A DNA stretch of 64,000 nucleotides, from the NCBI RefSeq assembly GCF_000763805.1, contig NZ_JRKS01000003.1, positions 52,508 through 116,507 of the forward strand, written 5' to 3'. Source of the DNA: Paracoccus sphaerophysae. GTDB lineage: Bacteria > Pseudomonadota > Alphaproteobacteria > Rhodobacterales > Rhodobacteraceae. Shown here in pieces: positions 27,985 to 37,155 of this stretch. The stretch's first letter is position 1, and each line of letters opens with the position of its first letter. The notes beneath the pieces are model-generated. The model had not been told where the DNA came from. It worked only from the letters and a program-made list of their open reading frames with translations, and searched no databases. Both the position numbers and the translations under genes were made by a program.

Positions 27985-28023
27985 GTGCGACGGATCAGTG
28001 CGACGGATCAGTGCGACCGATCA
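27985..28023. repeat. Three tandem 13-bp repeats
   Basis: GTGCGACGGATCA occurs at 27985 and 27998, and GTGCGACCGATCA at 28011, head to tail without spacers. The third copy supplies the stop codon of the rodZ-like gene. It is likely a small slipped-strand expansion; a protein-binding role is not evident. Confidence 0.85.
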
Positions 28024-29286
28024 GTCCTGTGCGGGCAGGGCCGCCGGCGCTCCCGCGAGCGGCGCGGCCGAAGCCAGCGCCACCATGCTGGCCAGTTCGG
28101 GATCAGCGGCCGGATCGGCCAGCGCGTATTTCCCGGTCAGCGCCGCCGGCGACAGTTCCACGTTCTTGACCACCTGCGGCCCCGGCGCCGCCGGGCCATA
28201 GGTCTGGCCGTTCACCGCGAAATAGATCGCCCCGGAATTCCCCGTCCGCAGGACCGGAGGATGTTCCGTCGAGGGCAGCGCAAAGCGTTCCCCCGCATCC
28301 ATCGTCTTTTCCAGGATAACCGTGCCATCGGCCGCGCTGACCCGCACCCAGGCGGCGCGGGCAGCGAGGATTTCCAGCTGCGGTGCGTCGGGCGCCAGCG
28401 TCCGGACCGGCTGCGGCTGCGCCGCGCCCGGCATCTGCGGCCCGTTCAGCATGGCCAGGTCGCGCGACGGCACACCCGGCACGGCGGCCGTGGGGGCGGC
28501 GGCGGCCTGCTGGATCGGCGCGTTCTCCTCGGGCAGGCCGGGGTCGATGTCGGCGATGGGGGTGTCGCGCGGCGTCATCTCGGGGACTTCCAGCGCCTGG
28601 GGGCGATAGACGCGGTCCAGCGCCTGCGGTTGCGGCAGGTCGGCCGAGGCGATCTCGGCCGGTTCGGCCGGCGCCGCGTCCTGCACCGGGTCCAGCGTCG
28701 CGATCACCGCGGGCGCCTGGTCCGATGGAGTCAGATTGACCCTCTGCACCTCTTGCAGCACGGCCCAGCCGCCATAGCCCAGCCCGAGCGCGAGCGCCGC
28801 CATGACCAGCACCGAGCCGATCGCCCGCGGCTCGACCGAGGACCAGAAGCTTTCGCGCTGCGGGATGAACAGCGCCTTGGGGTTGGCCAGCGCCTCGGCC
28901 GGGTCGGCGGGGCGCCGGGTCGGCTTGGGACCGGCGGCCGCGGGGGCCATGCCGTGCACCGGCTGGAATCCCGATTCCTCGCAGAAGCGGCGGAACACCC
29001 AGTCCTGGTCCATACCCAGATAGCGGGCATAGGACCGCACATAGCCGGAAATGAAGCTGGGGGCGTCAAAGGCCGAGATGTCGCAGTTCTCGATCGCCGC
29101 GACATAGGACGCGCGAATCCGCAGTTCCCGCTGCACGTCCAGCAGCGACTTGCCCATCGTCGCGCGTTCGCCGCGCATGATGTCGCCCAGCCGCATTTCG
29201 AAGTCGTCGAAACCCGGCGCGGCCGCATTCGCGCCGCCGTCCTGTTTGGAGTCGTCCGCCGTGGCCGACGCCCGCATCCCGATCAT
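28021..29286 (-). CDS. RodZ-like helix-turn-helix membrane protein
   Basis: A 421-residue protein with the RodZ layout. A cytoplasmic HTH_25-type domain (residues about 30-100; MRGERATMGKSLLDVQRELR, FISGYVRSYARYLG) comes first. One transmembrane helix near residue 160 (SVLVMAALALGLGYG) follows, then a long Pro/Ala-rich periplasmic linker and a C-terminal DUF4115 beta domain (WVRVSAADGTVILEKTMDAG). RodZ links MreB filaments to the cell-wall elongation machinery. The stop codon lies in the third copy of a 13-bp tandem repeat. It precedes ispG on the same strand. Confidence 0.88.
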   Translation of the reverse strand: MIGMRASATADDSKQDGGANAAAPGFDDFEMRLGDIMRGERATMGKSLLDVQRELRIRASYVAAIENCDISAFDAPSFISGYVRSYARYLGMDQDWVFRRFCEESGFQPVHGMAPAAAGPKPTRRPADPAEALANPKALFIPQRESFWSSVEPRAIGSVLVMAALALGLGYGGWAVLQEVQRVNLTPSDQAPAVIATLDPVQDAAPAEPAEIASADLPQPQALDRVYRPQALEVPEMTPRDTPIADIDPGLPEENAPIQQAAAAPTAAVPGVPSRDLAMLNGPQMPGAAQPQPVRTLAPDAPQLEILAARAAWVRVSAADGTVILEKTMDAGERFALPSTEHPPVLRTGNSGAIYFAVNGQTYGPAAPGPQVVKNVELSPAALTGKYALADPAADPELASMVALASAAPLAGAPAALPAQD

Positions 29287-29400
29287 CCCGCCCGCCTCGT
29301 TGTAGACAGCCCGATTCCCCGGCCTTGGCCCGAATCTGACATGCTTTCGTTAATCGGAGGTTATCACGTGACCGAGAGGGGTTACACCGCAGAGTTGCGC

Positions 29401-30630
29401 TCAGGCGACCGCCTCGGCGCGATTCAGCGCGCAGCGTGACCAAAGCGCATCCATTGCCCGGACCAGATGGTCGATCTGCTGGGAATCGTGAACCGGCGAC
29501 GGGGTGAAGCGCAGCCGCTCGGTCCCGCGCGGCACGGTGGGGAAGTTGATCGGCTGCACATAGATGCCGAAATCGGCCAGCAGCATGTCCGACAGCGCCT
29601 TGCAGTGCACGGGGTTGCCGACATGGACCGGCACGATGTGCGAACCGCGGTCGTCGATGGGCAGACCCAGCCCGCGCAGCCGCATCTTGAGGATCCGCGC
29701 GTGCAGCTGCTGCGCGTCGCGCAGCTTTTGCCCGCCCTCGGTCTTGAGGAAGGCGATCGAGGCCGCGGCGCCCGCGGCCACCGCCGGCGGGATCGAGGTG
29801 GTGAAGATGAAGCCCGGCGCATAGGACCGGATCGCGTCGCACATCCGGGCGCTCGCGGCGATATAGCCGCCGAAGACGCCGAACGCCTTGCCCAGCGTGC
29901 CGTTGAAGATGTCGATGCGGTCCATCAGCCCGTCACGCTCGGCGACGCCGCCGCCGCGGGGGCCGTACATGCCGACGGCGTGGACCTCGTCCAGATAGGT
30001 CAGCGCGTTGAATTCGTCCGCGAGATCGCAGATCTCGCCGATCGGGCCGAAATCGCCGTCCATCGAGTAGATCGATTCGAAGGCGATCAGCTTGGGCAGC
30101 GCCGGATCGTCCGCGGCCAGCAGTTCGCGCAGGTGGCCCACGTCATTGTGGCGGAAGATCCGCTTGGCGCCGTCGAAGCGCTTGATTCCCTCGATCATCG
30201 AGGCGTGGTTCAACTCGTCGGAATAGATGATGAGGCCCGGGAACAGCTTGCGCAGCGTCGAGAGGGTCGCGTCGTTGGCGGTGTAGGCCGACGAGAAGAC
30301 CAGCGCGGCCTCTTTCCCGTGCAGGTCGGCCAGCTCGGCCTCGAGCTTCTTGTGATAGACCGTGGTGCCCGAGATGTTGCGGGTGCCGCCCGAACCGGCG
30401 CCGGTCGCGTCCAGCGCCTCGTGCATCGCCGCCAGAACCACAGGATGCTGGCCCATGCCCAGATAGTCGTTGCCGCACCAGACGGTGATCTCGGTTTCCG
30501 ACCCGTCCGGGCGGGTCCAGACGGCCTGCGGATAGGAACCCTTGCGCCGCTCGATATCGATGAAGGTGCGATAGCGGCCTTCGTCATGCAGGCGCTGGAT
30601 CGCCTGGTCGAGTGCGGCATCATAGTTCAT
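29401..30630 (-). CDS. hemA: 5-aminolevulinate synthase
   Basis: Condenses glycine and succinyl-CoA to 5-aminolevulinate, the first step of tetrapyrrole synthesis by the C4 route of alphaproteobacteria. The 409-residue PLP enzyme has the glycine-rich block [19 protein letters not shown], the catalytic region [15 protein letters not shown], and the PLP lysine in [16 protein letters not shown]. It starts [20 protein letters not shown] after GGGAG. An FNR-type box about 80 bases upstream suggests oxygen control, as known for hemA in Rhodobacter. Confidence 0.97.
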   Translation of the reverse strand: MNYDAALDQAIQRLHDEGRYRTFIDIERRKGSYPQAVWTRPDGSETEITVWCGNDYLGMGQHPVVLAAMHEALDATGAGSGGTRNISGTTVYHKKLEAELADLHGKEAALVFSSAYTANDATLSTLRKLFPGLIIYSDELNHASMIEGIKRFDGAKRIFRHNDVGHLRELLAADDPALPKLIAFESIYSMDGDFGPIGEICDLADEFNALTYLDEVHAVGMYGPRGGGVAERDGLMDRIDIFNGTLGKAFGVFGGYIAASARMCDAIRSYAPGFIFTTSIPPAVAAGAAASIAFLKTEGGQKLRDAQQLHARILKMRLRGLGLPIDDRGSHIVPVHVGNPVHCKALSDMLLADFGIYVQPINFPTVPRGTERLRFTPSPVHDSQQIDHLVRAMDALWSRCALNRAEAVA

Positions 30631-30708
30631 CGCGGGCTCCCTTGCGAACTGGGCTGGGCTTGCGTCACAGGCCTGGGGCGATCATCGTCCACCCCTGCGG
30701 CGGGGTCA

Positions 30709-30722
30709 TTGATAAGGGTCAA
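30709..30722 (-). promoter_or_regulatory. FNR/FnrL-type binding site upstream of hemA
   Basis: TTGAT-AAGG-GTCAA differs from the FNR consensus TTGAT-N4-ATCAA at one base. Its centre is about 85 bases before the hemA start codon and about 95 bases before the oppositely oriented M20 peptidase ORF. Control of hemA by FnrL is established in Rhodobacter sphaeroides; control here is inferred from position and match. Confidence 0.7.
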
Positions 30723-30810
30723 AGCCGCAGGATGACACCTTAAAATTCCCGTGATGCGACAAAACGCCACTCAAAGAACCGCATAAAAACACTCAGGAAA
30801 GGATGCTGCG

Positions 30811-32195
30811 ATGGCCACCGACACCCGGCTGGACGAGGTACTGGCAACGCTTGACGAGGGGCTGCCGCGCGCGCTGGACCGGCTGATCGAGTTCGTCCGC
30901 ATCCCCTCGGTGTCCACCGACCCGGCCTATGCCCCCGAGGTGCGGCGGGCGGCCGACTGGCTCTGCGACCAGCTGGCGGCGCTGGGGTTCGAGGCCTCGG
31001 TGTGCGAGACCGCCGGGCACCCGGTGGTCATCGCCCGCTCGCAGCCGGGCGCGGGGCGGACGCTGCTCTATTACGGCCATTACGACGTGCAGCCGGTCGA
31101 TCCGATCGCGCTGTGGGACCGCGATCCGTTCGACCGGCCATCGAGGACACCCCCGCCGGCCAGGTGATCCGGGGCCGTGGCGCCTCGGACGACAAGGGTC
31201 AGCTGATGACGCTGGTCGAGGCCTGCCGGGCGTGGAAGTCCGTCCACGGCACCCTGCCCGCCGGGCTCACGCTGATCTTCGAGGGTGAAGAGGAATCGGG
31301 TTCGCCCAACCTCGCGCCGTTCCTGCGCGACAACGCCGACGAGCTGCGCGCGAGCCTGGCGCTGATCTGCGACACCGGCATGTATGCGGATGGCCGGCCC
31401 GCGATCACCACCCAGCTGCGCGGCCTGATGGGCGAGGAGATCGTCGTCCGCGCCGCCAGCCGCGACCTGCATTCGGGCAATTTCGGCGGGCTCGCGGCGA
31501 ACCCGATCCAGGTGCTGGTCAACGCGCTGGCCGGGATCAAGGACGACACCGGCCGCGTCATCCTGCCCGGCTTCTATGACGGAGTCGAGGAGCTGTCGAA
31601 CCAGTTGCGCGCCGAATGGGAGGATCTGGGCTTCGACGCCTCAGAGTTCCTGTCCCGCGTCGGGCTGAAGGATCCGATCGGCGAACGCGGGCGATCTGGT
31701 CTCGAGATGGTCTGGAACCGGCCGACGTTCGAGATCAACGGCATCGCCGGGGGCTATGCGGGCGACGGGTTCAAGACCGTGCTGCCGGCCGAGGCCCGCG
31801 CCAAGGTCAGCTGCCGGCTGGTCGGCACCCAGGACCCGCAGGCGATTCGCGCCGCCCTGCAGGCCCATGTTCGCGCCCATGTTCCGGCCGACTGCACGGT
31901 CGAGTTCCACCCCCACGGCAGCAGCCCGGCCTGCCACATGGACGTGTCGGACCCCGCCTTCACCGCGGCGCGTGCCGCGCTTTGCGAGGAATGGGGGCGC
32001 GAGGCGGCGTTCATCGGCATGGGCGGCTCGATCCCCGTCGCAGGCGATTTCCAGCGCCTGCTGGGCATGGACGTCATGCTGATCGGCTTTGGCCGCGACG
32101 ACGACCGCATCCATTCGCCGAACGAGAAATACAACGTCGAAAGCTTCGCCAAGGGCGTGCGGTCCTGGGCGCGGATCCTGGCGGCGCTGCGCTGA
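30811..32195 (+). pseudogene. M20 family metallopeptidase (dipeptidase), frameshifted
   Basis: A zinc-dependent M20/M25/M40 dipeptidase of about 460 residues split across two frames. The first frame runs 30811 to about 31138 and includes the zinc-ligand block YYGHYDVQPVDP, then ends in PSRTPPPAR. A clean continuation starts about 31140 in another frame: IEDTPAGQVIRGRGASDDKG, then EGEEESGSPN, HSGNFGG and the C-terminal MGGSIPVAGDF. One missing base near 31138-31141 explains the switch. Every catalytic block is otherwise intact, so the lesion is recent or is a sequencing error. No obvious programmed slip site is seen. Confidence 0.88.
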
Positions 32196-32204
32196 GGCGG
32201 CGCG

Positions 32205-32402
32205 CTATTGCATGACGGAGGCAGCCATCAGGACGAGCACGCCCGCCACCAGCGTCACCGCAAAGGCGCCATCCCTGTTGTCCTTCATGCGCAGAGACTG
32301 CGCAAAGAACAGACCGCCGACGCCCAGCGCCAGAACCAGCCAGGCAGCGGCCTGGACCCCCGGGTCAGTCTGATCGACGGGAAAGGGCCAGGTTCCGCGC
32401 AT
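32205..32402 (-). CDS. Small two-helix membrane protein, hypothetical
   Basis: A 65-residue protein starting MRGTWPFPVDQTD after a GAGGA site. Two hydrophobic helices (AAAWLVLALGVGGLFFAQSL and AFAVTLVAGVLVLMAASVM) are joined by the basic loop RMKDNRD. It does not match a family I recognise. It follows the carD terminator, so it needs its own promoter in the 31-base gap or depends on readthrough. It converges on the M20 peptidase gene, 9 bases from its stop. Confidence 0.55.
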   Translation of the reverse strand: MRGTWPFPVDQTDPGVQAAAWLVLALGVGGLFFAQSLRMKDNRDGAFAVTLVAGVLVLMAASVMQ

Positions 32403-32428
32403 CTCGACTGTCCTCTGTCGTGCCAACG

Positions 32429-32455
32429 AAAAAGGGCCGCCCCGCGGGGCGGCCC
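32429..32455 (-). terminator. Rho-independent terminator after carD
   Basis: GGGCCGCCCC and GGGGCGGCCC arms form a strong stem followed by TTTTT on the minus strand, 24 bases beyond the carD stop. Confidence 0.85.
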
Positions 32456-32479
32456 ATCCATCCATCCCTTGCGCGGGTC

Positions 32480-32992
32480 TCAGGCCGCGCGCGTGGTCAG
32501 CACGGCGCCGACCTTTTCCTGGGCCCGCGCCTCGTCCATGCCGCTGACCGCCGCGACCTCGCGGGTCAGGCGGTCGAGCGCGGCCTCGTACAGCTGGCGT
32601 TCCGAATAGGACTGCTCGCGCTGGTCGTCGTTGCGGTGCAGGTCGCGGACGACCTCGGCGATCGACAGCAGGTCGCCCGAGTTGATCTTCTGTTCGTATT
32701 CCTGCGCGCGGCGCGACCACATCGCGCGCTTGACGCGGGCCTTGCCCTTCAGCGTTTCCAGCGCCCGGTCGACCAGGTCCGGCGAGGCCAGGCCGCGCAT
32801 CCCGATTTCCGAGGCCCGCGCGGTGGGCACGCGCAGGGTCATCTTGTCCTTCTCGAACGAGATCACGAACATTTCCAGCCGGATCCCCGCGACCTCCTGT
32901 TCGTCGATCGACACGATACGACCGACGCCATGGGCGGGATAGACCACGAAATCGTCAGGGCGGAACTCGTTCTTCTTGGTCTTCGACATCAT
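32480..32992 (-). CDS. CarD-family transcriptional regulator
   Basis: A 170-residue RNA polymerase-binding regulator. The N-terminal Tudor-like RNAP-interaction domain has RPDDFVVYPAHGVGRI, and the C-terminal helical DNA-binding domain includes RAMWSRRAQEYEQKINSGD. In alphaproteobacteria CarD stabilises open complexes at weak promoters such as those of rRNA. Two adjacent methionines (32992, 32989) are possible starts. It follows the 7Fe ferredoxin gene by 258 bases that contain two palindromes. Confidence 0.94.
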   Translation of the reverse strand: MMSKTKKNEFRPDDFVVYPAHGVGRIVSIDEQEVAGIRLEMFVISFEKDKMTLRVPTARASEIGMRGLASPDLVDRALETLKGKARVKRAMWSRRAQEYEQKINSGDLLSIAEVVRDLHRNDDQREQSYSERQLYEAALDRLTREVAAVSGMDEARAQEKVGAVLTTRAA

Positions 32993-33108
32993 GCTTCCTT
33001 CCAGGTGGCACCACATGCGCGGCGCAAAAACCTCTCGCCGGGCCAGCGCCCTCCGAGAGGTCCGTGTGAGCTATTGCCAGGGCCGGCCGGGCAGCGAACC
33101 GGCAAGGG

Positions 33109-33128
33109 GGCAGCAGTCGACTGCTGCC
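33109..33128. promoter_or_regulatory. Perfect 20-bp palindrome in the carD-ferredoxin gap
   Basis: GGCAGCAGTC is followed directly by its reverse complement GACTGCTGCC. It could be a protein-binding site or an 8-bp hairpin with a TCGA loop at the 3' end of the ferredoxin transcript. No U tract follows on the minus strand. Confidence 0.45.
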
Positions 33129-33142
33129 GGGCAGGCGCGGCC

Positions 33143-33166
33143 TCGTGTAACAAGCTTGTATCACGA
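33143..33166. promoter_or_regulatory. 24-bp interrupted dyad upstream of carD
   Basis: A core ACAAGCTTGT palindrome is flanked symmetrically by TCGTG and CACGA, with two mismatched positions on each side between them; all are centred at 33154.5. It lies about 150 bases upstream of the carD start and looks operator-like. Confidence 0.45.
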
Positions 33167-33250
33167 ATCACCCCCTGAAAGAAGGGGAAATTGATTTTGC
33201 CGCCAGCCGCAGCGTTGTGCCGCAGGGCAGTCAGGCCCCGGCGGGCAGGG

Positions 33251-33589
33251 TCAATCGCCCTCGCCGGGGTTCGGCGAGAAGTATTTTTCCAGCTTGCCGG
33301 CGACCCCGTCCATCGCCTCGTAGCCCGGCAGCGGGTCCTTCTTGCGAGTGATGACCGGCCATTGTTCGGAATATTTCCGGTTGAATTCGACCCAGGATTC
33401 CATGTCCGGTTCGGTGTCCGGGCGGATCGCGTCGGCGGGGCATTCCGGTTCACAGACGCCGCAGTCGATGCATTCGTCGGGGTGGATCACGAGGGTGTTC
33501 TCACCCTCGTAGAAACAGTCGACCGGACAGACCTCGACGCAATCCGTGTATTTGCACATGATGCAGTTGTCGGTCACGACATAGGTCAT
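33251..33589 (-). CDS. fdxA: 7Fe ferredoxin
   Basis: A 112-residue ferredoxin carrying one [3Fe-4S] and one [4Fe-4S] cluster. Ligands lie in [18 protein letters not shown] and the second motif [16 protein letters not shown]. The C-terminal extension (ending SPNPGEGD) matches the Azotobacter FdI-like/FdxA class of Rhodobacteraceae. It is a cytoplasmic electron carrier; partners cannot be deduced. It lies between an S4-domain gene upstream and carD downstream on the same strand. Confidence 0.95.
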   Translation of the reverse strand: MTYVVTDNCIMCKYTDCVEVCPVDCFYEGENTLVIHPDECIDCGVCEPECPADAIRPDTEPDMESWVEFNRKYSEQWPVITRKKDPLPGYEAMDGVAGKLEKYFSPNPGEGD

Positions 33590-33646
33590 CGGTTTGTCCT
33601 CGCGGTGCAGGTGCGGGTTGTCACCTAGACCTTTGCCCGCCGCGGT

Positions 33647-34018
33647 TCAAGCCGCGCCGTGGTCACCGGGCCGCGGGTGCAGGTCATCGGGGTCTTCGGT
33701 CCCGGCGCCGGGAGCCCGGTCCAGATCCTCGTACAATTCGCGTGCCTCGGCGGGCGGGCCGCGGCGTTCGCCTGCGGCGAGGACGCGCAGGCTGCGGACG
33801 CCGCCCGGCACCGCCGCGGTCACGACGTCACCGGCGCGGACCTCGTGTCCCGGCTTGCGGCAGGGCGCGCCGTTGATGCGGATGCCGCCCGCGGCGATCC
33901 CGTCGGCGGCCAGCGTGCGGGTCTTGAAGACGCGGGCGTGGCACAGCCACTTGTCCAGCCGGATCGTCTCGACTGGCGCAGGCGCAGCGGCGCGCGCCGG
34001 CTCGGCGCGGCGTGCCAT
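33647..34018 (-). CDS. S4-domain RNA-binding protein (Hsp15-like)
   Basis: A 123-residue protein with an S4 domain at about residues 17-80: IRLDKWLCHARVFKTRTLA and GGIRINGAPCRKPGHEVRAGD. The C-terminal tail is charged and Pro-rich. E. coli Hsp15 binds free 50S subunits carrying stalled nascent chains; a similar rRNA role is inferred here. It lies 22 bases downstream of the large helicase gene and is probably co-transcribed. Confidence 0.92.
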   Translation of the reverse strand: MARRAEPARAAAPAPVETIRLDKWLCHARVFKTRTLAADGIAAGGIRINGAPCRKPGHEVRAGDVVTAAVPGGVRSLRVLAAGERRGPPAEARELYEDLDRAPGAGTEDPDDLHPRPGDHGAA

Positions 34019-34040
34019 CAGCGGGTGACCACCCGCGGCG

Positions 34041-37000
34041 TCACGACTTGTTTTTCAAGGCGGCGAGGATCGCGAACGGGCTGTCGGGGTCCATCGGCTT
34101 GTCGCGCGGCGGCCGCGCCTCGAAACTGCGCGCGCCGTCGGGTTTCGGCCCGCGCGGCTTGCCACCGGGCTTGCCGCCGCGATCCGGCCGTTCGCCCCGG
34201 TCGCCCCGATCGCCGCCCTTGCCGCCAAAGTTGCCCGGCCGGCCCTCGCTGCGCGGACGCGCCTCGGCATCGCCCTCGCGCCGCTCGCGCGGCTTGCCGT
34301 CATGCCGGCGTCCGCCGCGGTTGCCGGTCGCCTCGGCGCCCTCGGCCTGCGGAGCCTCGCCCGCAGCCGGCGGGCGCGCCGAACGGCGCGGGCCGCGGGC
34401 CTCGCCCTCGGCACCCCGGCGCGGGCCACGCGGCCGCGGCGCCCAGGTGAAGGTGTAGTAGCTTTCCATCTCGGGCGCGGCATCCGCCGCAACCGCGCCA
34501 TCCTCGGCACTCTGCGCAGCCGACAGATCAGCCTCGGCGCTGGCCGACGCCTCGGCGGCCGAAGCCTCCAGCATCGCCGCCTCGTCGCTGGGCGCCGCGG
34601 CCTCGGCAGCAGCGGCTTCCTCGGCAGCCGCTGCTTCCTCGGCCGCCACGCGCGCCTTTTCGGCCTGCTCGGCTTCCCAGCGCGCGCGGGTCTCGGCGGC
34701 GAGGACGCTTTCTTCCTCGGTCATCGGGGCCGCGATTTCGCCCCCGGGGATCGGAGCCGGCTCGGGGACTGTCACCGCCGCCGCACGGGTCTTGGGCCGC
34801 TCGGCCTTTTCGCCGTGATAGCCCAGACCGCCCATCAGGTCGGCGAACTGGTCCAGGGTCATGCCGGTGATCGACAGCATGTCGGCCGTTGCCTCGAAGC
34901 CGCCGCGGCTGTCCTGCCCGCGCAGCATGTCGGCCAGCCGTTCCAGCATGTCGATGCGGATCGCGCGTTCGCCGGCCGGGTGATAGCCCGACAGGGTGTA
35001 GTAGCCGCGCGGCACGTCGGGCAGGTTCGGGATCGTCACCAGGCCGGGGGGCGGGCTTTCGGGGAATTCGTCCAGCCCGTCGGCCAATGCGGTCAGCAGC
35101 AGCCGCAGCCGGGTCGGCGCGGGCTTCAGCACCGCGGGCACAAAGATCGTGTACTGGCCGAACCGCACGCCATGCTTGCGCAGCAGGCTGCGGGCATCCT
35201 GGTCCAGCGCCTTGATGTCGCCGGCCACGCCCTCGCGCGGCAGCACGCCCATCGCCTCGACCAGGCGGAAGGCGACGCCGCGGGCCAGCCCGGTCAGCGC
35301 CTCGTCGGCCTGCATCGCCAGCAGCGGCTCGAACCCGGCGGCGACCTTGCGGTCGATGAAATGCTGCAGGCGGCGGCGGACCTTTTCGGTGACCTCCTCG
35401 CCGGCTTCCTCGTCGACGAAGACGTCGATGCCCGGCTTCATCGGCCCGGGGCCCTTGACCAGCTTGCCGACGGCGGTGTCGCCCCACATCAGCCCGCCCT
35501 GCTCGGTGAAGTCGAGCTCGGTATCGGGCGCGTTATAGAAGCGGTCGGCGCGTAGATGCAGTTCGGGGCGCAGCGCCTCATAGGCGGCGCGGGTCAGCAT
35601 CCTGGCCTCGTCGCCCTGGGCTGCGGGGTCGGTGCGGAACCGGAATCCTTCCAGACGGCCGGCGAATTCGCCCTCGACCGTCACCTCGCCCTTGTCGTTC
35701 ACCTCGGCCACCAGGCTCTCCTTCTGGTTGAGCCGGCGCATCAGGACTGATGTGCGCCGGTCCACGAATCGCTGCGTCAGCGCGGCGTGCAACGCGTCCG
35801 ACAACCGGTCTTCTACCGCGCGGGTTTCCCCCCGCCAATGGGCTTCGTCCCGGACCCAGCCAGAACGCTGGGCGACATAGGTCCAGGTGCGGATATAGGC
35901 CAGCCGCTTGGACAACGCGTCGATGTCGCCCCCGGTTCGGTCGATCCGGGCGACGGCCCGCGCCAGCCAGTCTCCGGGGATGCCGCCATCCTGCAGGAAG
36001 CCATAGATGCGGGTCAGCAGGCTGATGTGTTCCGCGGGCGAAATCCCGCGGAAATCAGGGATCCGGCAGACCTCCCACAGCAGCCGCACGTCCTTGGGGT
36101 GGGTCACCCGGTCGCGGATTTCCGGCAGATCGCGCAGGGCCTTCAGCGCGTGCAGGTCGTCGGCCTCGCGCCCCCGGCCCAGCCATTCGTTGCCCGAGGG
36201 CTGTTCCAGCGACTGCACCAGCCAGTCGAGCGTGCCGAATTCCAGCGCCGCGTTGCGCCAGACCAGCCGGCTGATCGGCTGGAAGCGGTGGTTCTCGATG
36301 GCGTCGATCAGCCCTTCGTCCAGGGGCGCGGCCTCGCCGGTGACGCCGAAGGTGCCGGCCTCGGTATGACGCCCCGCCCGGCCGGCGATCTGGCCCAATT
36401 CGTGCGGGAACAGCGGCCGCATCCGGCGGCCGTCGAATTTATGCGTCGATTCAAAGGCGACGTGCCGGATGTCGAGGTTCAGCCCCATGCCGATGGCGTC
36501 GGTGGCGACGAGGTAGTCGACCTCGCCGGCCTGATACATCGCCACCTGCGCGTTGCGCGTGCGCGGCGACAGCGCCCCCATGACCACCGCGCAGCCGCCC
36601 TTGAGCCGGCGCAGCAGTTCCGCCGTGGCATAGACGTCATCGACCGAGAAGCCCACGATGGCCGACCGCGCCGGCATCCGGCTGAGCTTCTTCGACCCCG
36701 CCCATGACAGGGTGGAAAACCGCTCGCGGCGCATGAACTGCGCCTCGGGGACCAGCGCGGCGATGGCCGGACGCATGGTCGAGGACCCCAGGAACAGCGT
36801 CTCGTGCAGCCCGCGCATGTGCAGCAGCCGGTCGGTAAAGACATGGCCGCGTTCCGGGTCGGCGCACAGCTGGATCTCGTCGATGGCGACGAAGTCGGCC
36901 AGCACCTCGGGCATCGCCTCGGTGGTGGCGACCCAATAGGCGGCGCGTTCCGGGACGATGCGTTCCTCGCCGGTGATCAGCGCGACGACCGACGGCCCGC

Positions 37001-37151
37001 GGGCCTTGACGATCCGGTCATAGACCTCGCGCGCGAGCAGCCGCAGCGGCAGGCCGATGACGCCGGTGCGGTGCGCCAGCATCCGCTCGATCGCATAATG
37101 GGTCTTGCCGGTATTCGTCGGCCCCAGCACGGCCGTGATGCGTCCCGCCAT
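34041..37151 (-). CDS. SUV3-type DEAD/H-box helicase
   Basis: A 1036-residue superfamily 2 helicase. It has Walker A GPTNTGKTHYA near residue 10, motif II DEIQ, motif III GSSTM, and late motifs VATDAIGMGLNL and QIAGRAGRH. This matches the mitochondrial SUV3-like RNA helicases found in alphaproteobacteria. From about residue 790 the chain becomes low-complexity, first Ala/Glu-rich, then Arg/Gly/Pro-rich with RGGR-like patches, and ends DSPFAILAALKNKS. That tail probably binds RNA. The gene starts just downstream of a TPR protein gene and precedes the S4-domain gene. Confidence 0.93.
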   Translation of the reverse strand: MAGRITAVLGPTNTGKTHYAIERMLAHRTGVIGLPLRLLAREVYDRIVKARGPSVVALITGEERIVPERAAYWVATTEAMPEVLADFVAIDEIQLCADPERGHVFTDRLLHMRGLHETLFLGSSTMRPAIAALVPEAQFMRRERFSTLSWAGSKKLSRMPARSAIVGFSVDDVYATAELLRRLKGGCAVVMGALSPRTRNAQVAMYQAGEVDYLVATDAIGMGLNLDIRHVAFESTHKFDGRRMRPLFPHELGQIAGRAGRHTEAGTFGVTGEAAPLDEGLIDAIENHRFQPISRLVWRNAALEFGTLDWLVQSLEQPSGNEWLGRGREADDLHALKALRDLPEIRDRVTHPKDVRLLWEVCRIPDFRGISPAEHISLLTRIYGFLQDGGIPGDWLARAVARIDRTGGDIDALSKRLAYIRTWTYVAQRSGWVRDEAHWRGETRAVEDRLSDALHAALTQRFVDRRTSVLMRRLNQKESLVAEVNDKGEVTVEGEFAGRLEGFRFRTDPAAQGDEARMLTRAAYEALRPELHLRADRFYNAPDTELDFTEQGGLMWGDTAVGKLVKGPGPMKPGIDVFVDEEAGEEVTEKVRRRLQHFIDRKVAAGFEPLLAMQADEALTGLARGVAFRLVEAMGVLPREGVAGDIKALDQDARSLLRKHGVRFGQYTIFVPAVLKPAPTRLRLLLTALADGLDEFPESPPPGLVTIPNLPDVPRGYYTLSGYHPAGERAIRIDMLERLADMLRGQDSRGGFEATADMLSITGMTLDQFADLMGGLGYHGEKAERPKTRAAAVTVPEPAPIPGGEIAAPMTEEESVLAAETRARWEAEQAEKARVAAEEAAAAEEAAAAEAAAPSDEAAMLEASAAEASASAEADLSAAQSAEDGAVAADAAPEMESYYTFTWAPRPRGPRRGAEGEARGPRRSARPPAAGEAPQAEGAEATGNRGGRRHDGKPRERREGDAEARPRSEGRPGNFGGKGGDRGDRGERPDRGGKPGGKPRGPKPDGARSFEARPPRDKPMDPDSPFAILAALKNKS

Positions 37152-37155
37152 GCGC

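Noticed and set aside
27985..28023. Possible CRISPR-like repeats
   Set aside because: Thirteen-base units directly abut with no spacers; there are no cas genes.
33171..33187. CCCCT/AGGGG hairpin as a ferredoxin-gene terminator
   Set aside because: Only five base pairs and no U tract on the transcribed strand.
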